Shown here: one piece after another, positions 32,435-44,400 of the stretch
Position numbering within the stretch: the first letter of the stretch is position 1
How the letters are laid out: each line of letters opens with the position of its first letter
Origin: Diplosphaera chodatii
Lineage: Eukaryota; Chlorophyta; Trebouxiophyceae; Prasiolales; Stichococcaceae
Length of the DNA: 64,000 nucleotides
Direction of reading: 5' to 3'
Assembly (NCBI GenBank): GCA_032358165.1
Contig: JAALGY010000057.1
Coordinates: forward strand, 2,418,001-2,482,000
Notes under the pieces: generated by a model
Seen by the model: the letters and a program-made list of their open reading frames with translations, nothing else
The model's database searches: none
What the model was told of the DNA's origin: nothing
Position numbers and translations under genes: made by a program

Positions 32435-35400
32435 TCACGCGGCCGCATACAGCAGCACCAGCGGCTGCAGGCGCGCGGCACGGCAGTGGCCAAAGGCGCC
32501 TCTCCATTCGCCCAGAGGCCCCGCAGTGATGCCGGGCCCCCCTGCAGCGGCCCAGACGCTGGCGCCCTTCCGCCCATCGGCCAGGAGCGCCGAGAAGGTC
32601 CCACTGCCGGCGCGGCTGACGACCACGGCTGCCAGGTGGTAGCCCGGCGGGAGGCTGCTTGCCTCGGCGCCTGCAATGGGGGCATCATGTTATCAACACC
32701 ATATGCTGAAGCAAGGGCCGCCTCTGGGGACAGGTTCCATCATGCAGGCCACGCCTCATGCCTGGCCCGGCACACGGACCCACACTTGACAGCATTCAAG
32801 TGTACACGTATGCAGACGGCAGCAGCCTTGGACCGCCTTGTGGTGCAACACCAGCACGCCAGGTCCGGGGCGCTGACCAACACATTTTCGTTGACCCCAT
32901 GAAAATCGGCAGGGGCTTGGTCGCAACATACACCTCAAACGGGCCACCTCCCCACAGGAGCCCTCCCTTCTATGTTGCCAGAGTACGAAGGAAATCAGAA
33001 ATGCTGATTTCAAACCCTAAACCCTAGCAACGCACGTGGGAAGGCGGCGCGGGGGTCCAGGCGGGCAGGCAGCGCCGCCAGTACGGCAGCCAGGTCGGCG
33101 TCAGGCGGCGGCGCCTGCCCCCAGCCCAGGCACAGCACCAGCCCCCGCGGCGCGCACCGCACCGCCCCCTGCACCAGGTTCAGCGTCCCGCAGCCGCCCT
33201 GCTCCTGTGACGAGACGAGCAACTGATCAGCGACCAGGCCATGGCACCTGCTATTGCTGCATGAGGCACCACTTGCTCCAGTTACACCTGCTCATCCAGC
33301 CCCCTGTTGCGTCCACTGCACCAGCACCTGCCATGCTCTGCTACCTTGCCTAAGCACCCTGCCAAACTGCTGGGCAGTGCAGGGTATTCAGAAATATTGG
33401 GCGTGGGTTTTGGGTCGCACCAGGGGGCAGGCGCGCGCCGCGAGGCCAGTGGCGGCGGCGACGGCGGACTCTAGGGGCGGTGGGCTGCCGGGTCCCGCAG
33501 AGCGCTCGGGCGCCAGGGCCCCGGCCGGCACCGCCAGCGTGAAGCGGCTGTACTGCGCCTCAAGCGTCATGCGCCCGCACTGCAGCAATTGAACACCACA
33601 TAGTGATGTGTTTGCAGGTGCTACGCCATGACATGCGGGCCCACTTAGCAGGGCGGATTTGCAGAGACTTCTCTGGCAATAAGACCGGTTGCCGGTCCCC
33701 GGCAGCTGCCAAATGCCCACTGGCAGAGGGCAGTTGCGCTGCAGCACGGCACAAGGAGAATGACAGACACAGCCCAGTGAGACCAGAGGCCGCACAAGTC
33801 TGGAGCTAGCCAGGTGCACAGCGGGCTTCTTCAAATCCCGCAGTGCGACTAAGGCACTGCTGACTTATGCAACAACTAAGCAGTCTGCTGCAAGCAACTT
33901 TCGCACGGCACATGGTGTGCAGCGGACCAGGATCACAGCAGCACATGGCGGCACGACTGCAGGCCTCTAGCGAAAGGGACACAGTTCCTCGATGCATGCA
34001 GCGCTCAGGGTGATGTCCAAAGCGCACCGAGCGGCAGTGCAGCAGCTCGTCCACGGGCAGCCGCAGCGTGGCGGCCAGCGGGCTGGCGGGTGCACCGCCC
34101 CAGCCCCCGCGGTCGACGCCCGCCAGCGCGTGCTCCACCGCCGCAGCGGCGTCGCCGCCCCGCACATCCCGCACCAGCCCTGCAGCAGTGGCACAGATGG
34201 GCTCGGGGTCAGGGGCCACGGTGCCACCGGAGCAGGTCCCAGCAGAACAGCTGCCAGTGAACAGTGGTGCTGCACTGGCAACCCCTTTGTACAAACCATC
34301 ACGCGCAATGGGTCCAGATGCCCCCATGTTGGGCCTCACCAGCTGCGGAGAAGTCGCGCCACAGCGACTCCCGCACGTGCTCCGGTACGGCCGCCACCGC
34401 GGCCGCGCCGCCGCCGCCCTGCTGCGCCGACAGCGCGCCGAACAGCGAGCGCAGCGCCAACGCTGTGCCGCCGCCCGGCTTGCAGGCCAGCGCTGCGGGG
34501 TTGGCCTCCGCCAGCATGGCGCGCAGCTGCGGCAGCGCCCACAGCGCTGCTGCGAGCGCCTCCAGGAACTGCCGAGCGGCGTCCCCACCTGCAGAACGAC
34601 GGGGCCGCAGCCTCAGCATAGCAGCACGCGATGCACAGGCGGAAGGGAGGTGCGTGTCCCCTGCTGTTCAATAGCAAGCATGTGAGACACATGTTGCCCT
34701 CTATTGGCAGCCAAATGCTTTGATGGCTGCACAAGCAGCGCCTTGGCTCTGCACCAGACTGCATCATGTGCACCGTGACTTACCAATGTCTGTGGTACAG
34801 CTCACCTGGCATCTGGCCACTGAGGCCGCCCAGTCCATTGCCCATGCCGCCGCCGAGGCCGTTGCCCATGGCTGGGCCGCCCCAGTGCGTCATGCCCGGC
34901 AGGCCCGCGCCGCCGGGGTGCAGCCCCCAGCTGCCGCCGGCGCCCAGGCCCCCGAGGCCGCCGTGCCCCAGCCCAGGGTTCACACCGGGGACGCGCGCCT
35001 GGCCGCGCGGCACGAATGCCGGCGGCAGCGAGCCGGGGCCCTGGGGCTGGCTGGCGGACATGGGGGGCGGGGGGCCGTAGCCGCGGGGGGGCATGAAGCC
35101 GCGGGGCCCCCCGAAGGAGGGCCCACCCTGCAGCGGGCCGACGGGGCCACCCTGCAGCGGCGGCGGCGGCGTCACGGTGCGGCTGGAGCTGGCGACGGAC
35201 TGCGGGCGGCTGGGGGCCAGGCTGTGCGCTGAGGCGCCGGTCGGCAGGGCGGCCCCCGCAAAGGCGCCGCCCCCACCCTGCTGCTGCTGCTGCTGCTGCT
35301 GGTGCTGCAGGCCCTGAGGCTGCGCAGATGCGGGCGTCGCGCCAACATGGCCCGGGTGCTGCTGCTGCTGGTGGGCAGGAGACAGGAAAGGCTGCTGGTC

Positions 35401-38400
35401 GGTGGGGGTCGTGCCGGGGCGCGACGGCGGCCGCGGCATGGACAGGCTGCTGCTGTCGGCGGCGGATGCGGAGCTCGCGGACGGCGGCTGGCTGTCGTTC
35501 AGCTGCAGCATGGACATGATGGAGTCGGACAGGCCGCTGGCGTCGGGCATCACGTCCGCTGACGTGGAAGCGGGGCGCTGCAGGGGGGCTGCGGCAGCCG
35601 CGGAGCCCACTGAGCCCAGCGATGGTGCGGTCTCCATCCTGCAGTTCCAAACACAGAGTGCAGATTAGCAGCTAAAAACCTAACGAACAGATCCGGGGAA
35701 GTTCGCCAGAGGCTCGACCCATCATCGTCACGCCACTCACCACGTTGCAGGTGGGGATATGCAGGCAGAGGGGTGTAATTGCTGGCAACAAGATGCAGGC
35801 GGTAGTCTTGGCGGTGGCAGATCGTGGCACCTGCGGTCGCTGGCGAATGCCCGCAGCAGGGGGTTGTCTCCGAAGGGGTTGTAGGCGTCGCTGCTGCCGT
35901 CGCCGCCACCGCCCAGCCCGCCGCCGCCCAGCCCGCCAAAGGCGCCGCCTCCCCACAGCATGCCATTGGCAGCCTGCTGCTGCGAGGCTGCCGGGCTGCT
36001 CGTCGGGCCGAAGTTCTGCATCTGCGGCATCGCCGCTGGCTGCGACCCGCTGGGCTTTGCCACAGGCATTGCTGGCGGCTGCGGGTGCTGCGGCGGCTGC
36101 TGCGATGTGTCTGGCTGCAGGGCGCCACTGGGCCGCCGATCAAAGGCCCCCAGAGGCAGCGACCCCAGGGGTGGCGCCGTGGCCTGCTGCGGCAGCGGCG
36201 CAGATGTGGGGGCACCATGCTGGGGCTGCATGGGTGATGCCGGGGCCGCCAGCTGCTGCTGCGGGGCAGGCTGCTGGGGCGCGCCCTCTGTGGGGCGCTG
36301 CGACGGCAGCGGCGGAGGCGGCGGCAGGGGGGGCGGCGAGTCCTCTGCGGCAGACCTGCCTGCCTGCGCGGGGCTGCTGGCAGCTGCAGGTGCCTCCGAT
36401 GGCGTCGCCGGCGGTGCCGACGACGCGGGTGGCAGCGCGCCACCCAGCGATGGCCGCTTGTCCCACGCTGACGGCTGCGGCGCCTCTGGAGCCGCCGCGG
36501 CGCCCTCCGCCTTGCTCCACGCAGACTTGACCGCTGCCGCCTGTGTGGCGGTGTCAGCTGCCGCTGAGCTCTTGGGCGCGGTGGCTTTGGGGCCGAGGCC
36601 TGCGGCGGCCCTGGCGGCGGCGGCCGAGCTGAGCTGCCCAGCCACAGCGGCCGCGGTCCCAAGCCGCTGCCAGCGGGGGGCGTCAGCCGCGGGCTTTGCG
36701 ATGGGGTCGCCGTTCGGCGGGCCTGGCGGCAGGTCGAAGGGGAGGTGCGAGAAGTGGCAGCGCGAGCCGTACTGGCAGCGGCCCCGCACCCAGTCGCGGC
36801 AGGGCCCAACCTGCACACCAACCGTGAAGCATGCTTCGAGACTGTGCTGGTTGGCCGACCTACATCTCGATCGGTTGCTACTGGACTCATTAGCAAGAAC
36901 CAGCACGAGCGTGAAAGAGAAATGCATTTAGTACAGCAGATTATAACATTGCATCTGATCAATGGCAGCCTACAGGCAGCACCACATACATTCAGCACCT
37001 GGCCGCAGGAGCAGCGGTCCCACAGCGCATTCTCCCGCCCGCAGTCGCACAGCCAGTGCCCGAAGTAGGACACGATGCGCATCTGGCTATTCGCCTTGGG
37101 CGCTGCCGCTGAGCCCGGCGGAGGAGCCTCTTCCGCTGCTTCCTCCTTCTCCTGCGCCCCATGCAAAGCTTTGTTCACACCCACACTGTAGGCTGGGTCA
37201 CTGCTGTGCAAACCCTAGTGTTCATGAGTATACAGGCAACTGAAGAGGAAAGAACCAGGGCACAGCCAACTAGCACGGTTGGCAGCGCAGCACGTGCGCG
37301 CTGCAGCTCCTGTAAACAACATTCATTCAGCCTACTCCGGTGGTGGGCCCACTCACCCCCTTGCCCTTCTTCCGCCGCCGCTTCTTCTCAGCAGCAGGCG
37401 CGGGCGCCACCGCCTGCCAGTCCGCCGCGGACTTGCTGCTCCTGGCGGGGCTGGCCGGCGGCGCGGCCCTCGCGGCAGCCTTGCTGCCCGCCGGCGGCTG
37501 CGCTGCCTGCATTCCAGCAGCAGGGTATATATTTGATGCTTGCCACATTTTGGTGCGCATGGTATGGCGCCCAACTACTCCTCCTCAACAGCCTTACCTG
37601 ACAATTGTAGCCAGAAACAGCAAGTTTTGTCGATGGTGAACCCCGTCGATGGTGAACCCCGGCAGGGTGCCTACCTTGGGCCTGGCAGGTGACTTTGCGG
37701 TGCTGGCCTTGGCCACATCGCCCGCCGGCAGCGCGTCCAGCAGAGACGCCTCGATCGCGGCCCGCAGCTCCGCCTCTTCTGCCGCCGACTGCGCGCGCTC
37801 CCACGCAGACATGACCTGCACAACGTTTCAGCATTGGGTGTTTCTGTCCATAAAGGGCAACATGGGAAAATTAAAGTGCCATGAGCTCCCAAGCATTGCA
37901 CTCTGTGCATGTGAAATGGACGAACAGGCCCAAGGCTCAACGATCAGGCAAGCCGAAGCAGAGCCTCGGTTTCCGCTGACCTGGGGACTGGGCTGCTCGG
38001 CTACTGCTGTGGCTGCCGGCTGGTGCGCTGTGCCGTTGGCTTGTGGATGCTCCGCTGCCGGCTGCTGCGGCTGCTGCTGCTGCTGCTGCTGCTGCCGCTG
38101 CTGCTGCTGCTGCGTGCTGCTGCCATTTGCTGTTGAAGCGGACTGGTCCTGCTGTCCTGCGGCAGCACCCGTCGCGGCAGCACCCGTCGCGGCAGCCTGC
38201 TGCTTGGCCTGCTGCTTCTCGGCACGCTTCTGCGCCTTCGTCTTGGCCGCCGGCTGCTCGGCAGGCTGGCTCGGCTGTGATGCGCTCGGCAAAGCCGGCT
38301 GCTCGGCAGGCTGGCTCGGCTGCGACGCGCTCGGCACAGCCGGCGGCTCGACAGCAGACAACTGCTGCTGCTGCTGCGGCCTTGGCTGCTGCGGCTCGGC

Positions 38401-41400
38401 GGCTGGGGAGCTGGGCGGCTGCTGCGGGCCCCGCTGCTGAGGCGGCTCGGATGCGACAGAAGCAGTCTCGGCGGCGTCCTGCTGGGAGGCGACCTCGCTG
38501 CGGACGTCGCCGCCCTGCGGCTCGACTGTGCTGTCGCTCTCCTGCAGGGCCAGCACCCAGGTGTGTTTGAGGAACTCATCACCACCGTATTCACATGGAG
38601 AACATGAGGCCAGGGCATCAACATGCACACCCTTGCATGTGCAGGGTGAGCCACGGGTCACAGCTCCTACATGTGCAGCTATTGAGGATGAAAAGTCAGG
38701 AAGGTGAGGAGTGCATTCCCCACCTCATCGATGCGCACGCCGCTGGGCAGCAGCTCGGGCGGCGACACCTCGGAGGCGGAGTCGGCGGCGCGGCGGCGGG
38801 CGGCGGCCTTGCTCTTCCGCCGCTTGGCCTTCTCGCCCGCCTTGCGCGCCTCCGCCGCCTCCTCCGCCTCCAGCTCCGCCAGCAGGTGCGCCGTGGCCGC
38901 ATCCTGATAGTTTCAAGACGATGAATGATCCAGCTCATGACATTATATATTGGGATGATGCTGAAAGCTGGTGCAAGGCCCCAGCATGTCCGTGCTGCGC
39001 TGTGATGGGTGCGGACGAGCCTGCGCTGCGCTGCGCTTGTGCTGCAGACCTCTGCCAGCAGGTGCGCCGCCAGCAACTGCCTTGCAGCTGTCAGGTGAGG
39101 ATCCCCGAACCAGTGGAGGACCAAAGGGTAAACACAGCAGCCTGGTGCACCCTGAAGACAAGCAGGCAATCTGGATGCCGTGTGCAGAGGATCTGAGATC
39201 CGACATCTGCACTCATGCTGGTGCCGGGCGCCCACCTGCGCCTTTGCAGCGGCGCCCTCGATGGCGCAGCGGATGAAGTTCAGCGCGGCGTCGGACAGCT
39301 CCACGCTCATGTCCACGCACGCCGCCAGCTGCAGCCACACAACAGCCACTGCTCAGCTGCAGCTCCTCGATGGGAAGTGATGCTGCATGGGAGGCCACCT
39401 CTATGGGCGGGTGCTGCTCGAATCCCAAATCACAAGGCTGCTCCCACAGCATGTGGCAGACCGCTGCACTGGCTGGCCTCCCGGTCGACCTCAATCCAAG
39501 CCCCAGGCACCTGGACAGTGAACAAACAAAAGGAAGGCCCCGACCTGCAGGCGCTCCTTCAGCGCGTCGATGGCCTGGAACTCCTTCTCCATGGCCTGCT
39601 GCGCAGCATCCGCCGCCGCCCGCGCCAGCGCCACCGCGTGCACATACAGCCGCAGCGTCCCGGCGCCCGCCTCGAAGGAGCCGCCATACTCGCTGCGGCA
39701 CCCAGCCACACCCCACCGTCAAGACTCTGATGACTGCAGCGTCGCTTGCACGTGCTGCTGCTGCCGCACCCCGCCAGGCGGACAGAGGGTTGGATGCAGA
39801 GAGCTGGTGCCTCCCAGAGTACTGTGCATCTCTGGACCAAGCTGGATGATGGTGTGGTGACGCACATGATGATCTCTGCCAGGTCGAGGCGCGCGATGAA
39901 CATCTGGAGGATGGCGTCCTGCGGCGGCGCGGTGCCCGCCGCCCCCGGCCGCGCGAGCGCCTCGGCGAGCTTGTCGGCCATGTCGGCCTGCCGCGCGAGA
40001 GCCGCCGCCACGCCCCCCAGGTCCCTGCATATGACACCCGATGTCATTGAAGGCTGGTGCAACCGGAAGTGCAAGCAGATAGCAGCACTCACCAATGATA
40101 TGCTGTGTTATACATGTGTGGAGGACTGCCGCTGCTTGTGTAACATACAGCCCGAGCACCAGGCACGCGCGATGCATTCAGCTCGTTGATGCATTGCCAG
40201 TGCTGAAGGGGTGCAGCCTCGGGTCAAGGCCGCGCACTTGTCGGCCTGCTCGCGGCGGAGGCGGGAGGTGACGATGAGCTCCTGCTCGGCGGCGGAGCGC
40301 TCCCGGGCGGCGTCGCCCCTCGCCCGCAGCTCCGCCAGCCGGTCCCGGTGCTCCGCCTCCTTCGTCGCCTGCGCAGCAACAATGGGTCTAGGGGTTAGGG
40401 CTATGTAAAAGGATCACAGCTGAAGATCGAGCTTAACCACATCATGCCAGCCCCCTGATGCTGTTGGAGGGCACGAAAGTGTTGGCATGTTATGCGCCTG
40501 CACCGCTGATGCTACCCACCCCAGAAACAGTTCGAGAGCCCCCGGCTCTGGAGGCTGGCCCGCAACAGCCTCATGGCATGCATCCAGCTGGCTGGCAGCT
40601 ACTGGCGCCCAGCTCAAGCTGGCACCGCTGCACATGACTTCCCATTGGCCTTGCAATGTGAAAAAGCACCTTGTCGATGTAGTCGCGCTTGCGGTGGGAG
40701 GCGGGCCCCTCGGCCTGCGCGCGCGCCAGCTCAGCGTCGGCATCCGCGGCATCCAGCCGCGCAGCCGCCAGCCGCTGCTCGGCGGCCGCCGCGTCGCGCG
40801 CCGCCTCCCGCCCCTCGTACCCCAGCATCTCCCGCACCAGCCCCAGCGCCGCCTCCTCCCGCGCCACCAGCTCCGCTGCATACCTGCGGGCGCAGGGTTT
40901 TGGTTCAGAGTTTAGGGGTTTTCAGCCCTGCGCAGTCCTTGGACAAGCATGTCATACAACCCAGAGCCTGGTGCGGAACTCCTGTCCATCGATCCCAGTG
41001 GCCCATGCAACAGCATGTGGAACAGGTCCAGGGGGCACGCACCGGAAGGCGTCATCGGAGGACAGGATGCAGTACTGCTGCAGCTGCGCCCGCAGCACGT
41101 CCGCGCGCTGCTGCGCCTCGGGTCCCAAGGCCTGCTGCGCGTCGTGCGCCGCCACATATGCCTGCACACGCCGCAACACACGGGTCATGCTGCGAAAGCA
41201 CACCGCCTTAACACCCATGGCAGGGCGTGACGACAACACGGGATGCGTTGCAGCCACGCAGCTTGCAGGCTTGCAGGCATGCAGGAGAGGAGGAGGGTGT
41301 GGTGGCCGCATGGCCGCTGTCTGGGAGTCTGTCGACTCTGAGCCTTCAGGGCCAGGGTCGCTAGCTGAGGGGCTCAGGGGTCAGACACCTCGCGGTAGGC

Positions 41401-44400
41401 GGAGGCGGCGCGGCGCAGGGGGGCGGCGGTGCCGGCCTCCTCCAGGCGGCGCACCGCCATGAAGTGCCGCTTCGCCAGCGCCCTGCACAGTGTGCAGATC
41501 GGGACGTTCGTGAGCATATGGGGATCGCTGGTGCTGTGCATATTGCGCATCCATATGGTTTCCTCCCTTCCGGCACTCGCCTCCCCCTGGCCGAGCAGGG
41601 GAACCGGCACATGGCCCCAGCTGTGGGGCATCTCCGGCTGCGGAAGCCACAAACATAACCTCAGCTGACTGCCAGGGACTGAAGCGGTGTGGAGACGCAC
41701 GAGAGCTGCGCGGCCTTGCGCTTGCAGTCCAGCGTGTGCTGGTAGCGGCGCCAGGCGGCGGCCAGGTCGTCCAGCAGCGCGCCCACGGCCTGCGCCCTGG
41801 CAGCGGGCGCCGCGCCGCCCGGCAGCACCTGCCACAGCGTTGCAAATTTGCACGTCATCTGAGGCTGCTGCTGGAAGGGCTGCCAGGAGACACAGCAGCA
41901 GGGGCAGCAGCTGCAGCACAGCCTGAACATCGCCAAACACATTCCAGCAAGTAACTGGAGACGCTGACGCATGATCAACCTTCGTGGCGAGCCACTGGGT
42001 CAGCACAGGTCAGCTGGAGCCGCTAGAGCATCATCAAAGTCTCATGGCGAGCCACTGGGTCAGCACAGGTCAGCTGGAGCCGCTACAGCATCATCAAAGT
42101 CTCATGGCGAGCCGCTGGGTCAGCACAGGACAGCTGGAGCCGCCAATGCATCATCACAGTCGCATGGCGAGCCACTGGGTCAGCACGGGGCAGTACCTCG
42201 GCCTGGCGCTCGAGGAAGTCCAGGTTCTGCGCGCAGGCCAGGCCGCCGTACACCCAGCGCAGCACCTGCAGCTGCCCCTCGTCGTGGCTGCCCTGCGCAC
42301 AGCGGCACGCAGCCTTCACTACCGGTCGGCGGGCTGACCATAGGCTGGTTTGCTGGTGTTGATGTGCAACTCGTTCTGGACATGCCAGGCACCCGCAATC
42401 ATGTCAAGCAGGACCATGCAGTGACAACTTGCAAGCGCCAGGACAGCCGTGCAGTGCTTCCTAAAATCTCACCTAGTCCCACATCCCTAGACCCTCACCC
42501 GTTCCTCCAGGTGCTCCAGCCACCAGGAGTTGACCTCCAGCGCCACGTCGTCGCCCGACTCGCTGCCGGAGCCCGAGGCGGCGCCGCCGGCGGCGCCCTT
42601 CAGCCGGCGGGGCGCACTGGCCGCCGCCGCAAGCGCCGCCTCCAGCGCCGCGCCGTCCATGTCCGACGAAAACTGGAACAGGCTGAAGCAGCCGATGCAC
42701 TCGTCCTCGCTGCCATCGCCCTGTGGCGAAGATGGGTAACATGAAGTCAGTGCCCTGCTGAGCACACACGCTGTTGCCGCTGCACCATGCTCAGTGTTGG
42801 TTTGCTGCTGGCTTCGTTCTGACCTAGAAGAGCTGTACCTGTGCACAGAGAGCCAGGGGGGCAGTGTGAGCACATGCGCACCTGGCCATCGGAGGGGGTG
42901 TGGGGGTAGGCGGACACGCCGTGCATGGCCACGATCATCTCCTGCAGCAGCTGGCCCAGCTGCGGCCGCCCCATGTGCCCCAGCACCTCCTGCACACGGT
43001 TCAGAGCGGAGGTTCTACCCTGTTGGCAACATATAACCTGCCGGACCACCCTCGGGGCAGCTGCCTCTCCCCATCACCTGATCAACTTTGCGCCTGTAGT
43101 CTGCTTGACACATGTGCTGTGCAGCACACAGCTGGCAGCCATGATCAGATCGACGACACCACCAGCAGCAGCAGGGACAGCAGCATCTGCATCACGATTG
43201 CAGGCAAGCCGGGTTCCCAGCTCATGCTGCAGCCCACCTGCAGCTCGGCGACACCGTTGCGCTCCAGCTGGGACCAGACCTCGGCGGCGGGGCGGGTCAT
43301 GAAGTCCTCCAGGGCGCGGGCGTCGCCGGCGGACCCGCCGCCGCCGCTGCTGCCCGCCTCCGCCACCGCGGAGCCGCTGCCGTCGGCGCTGTCCGGGCTG
43401 CTGGACCGCGCGCCGCTGCTGCCGCTGCAGGGTGGAGGGTTTATACACTGACGCATTGCACTGGTTCGATGCATCGTGAACAGCAGAACTGGCCTCGGTG
43501 TGCACTGCGTCAAGTCAAGTCTTGTGGGCGCAGCAGCGTGTGCACAGCTTGAGCCTTTGACGGCGCCGCCGAAAGGGTGGTGTGCGCACACACAGCCGCA
43601 CATGCAGGCCTGCACAGGTACCTGCCGGCGCGGGCGCTGAGGCTGGGGTGGCGCCGGTGGCGGGCGGCGCTGGCGGCGGACCCAGAGTCCGAGGCGGCGT
43701 CGGCCGGCCGCTGCCGCCGGTCCTCGCCGTCTGCGGCCTGCTGCTCGCGGCTCTGGCGCAGCAGCTCCTGGATGCGGGCGATGACGCCCACGAACCGCGC
43801 GTGGAAGGCCTCGCCGTTCTGCGTGTTGGCCATCTGCTGCACCTCCGCCATCACCATCGACACCATCGCCTGCAGGCCGGTCGAGATGGCAGTCAGACCA
43901 TGTGCCATGACCACCGTAACGTGCCGGTGTCGCACATTGAGAAAGGCCAGCACCTTTTCGCATTGCAAAGACACGCCAAGGGGTCATGTATATCAGCAAT
44001 GTTCGGGCACCTCGTTGTCGGGGTGGTGGCGGGCGAAGTGGGACGACAGCAGCTCCGACAGCGCCTGCTCTGTGACACCCGGGGCCTGCAGCATCGCCCC
44101 GGGGTGGGGCACCATCTGCTGCTGCTGCTGCCGCTGCTGCTGCTGGCCAAGCTGCTGGTGCTGGTACTGCAACTGCTGCAGTTGCTGTTGCTGCTGCAAC
44201 TGCTGCTGCTGCTGCTGCATCTGCTGCTGCTGCAGGAGCAGCTCCCGCTGCTGCGTCTGCGACGAGTTGGAGGACGACGGTCCGGCCTCGCTGCCCTTGT
44301 CCCCCTGCCCCGGCACGCCGTTCCCCTGCTGCAGTTCAGATGCGGAATTGAAACCCATCAAGGCAACCTCGGATGCTGCATGTGTAGTCCCTGCATCACG

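Noticed and set aside
35550..37211. 553-codon minus-strand open frame and a 323-codon plus-strand frame at 35960-36931
   Set aside because: Both are alternative frames of the Pro/Gln-rich exons of the USP-like gene. The CCCH-bearing frame continues in phase with neighbours; these do not.
41374..41400. Apparent stop after AASAYREVSDP as a gene end within the USP-like region
   Set aside because: GAG/GTGTCT is a plausible donor just before the stop, and matching helical exons continue at 41162, so this is an intron start.
41971..42744. Plus-strand open frame with a 20-residue repeat
   Set aside because: It arises from the 60-bp minisatellite in an intron and runs antisense to a minus-strand exon of the USP-like gene.
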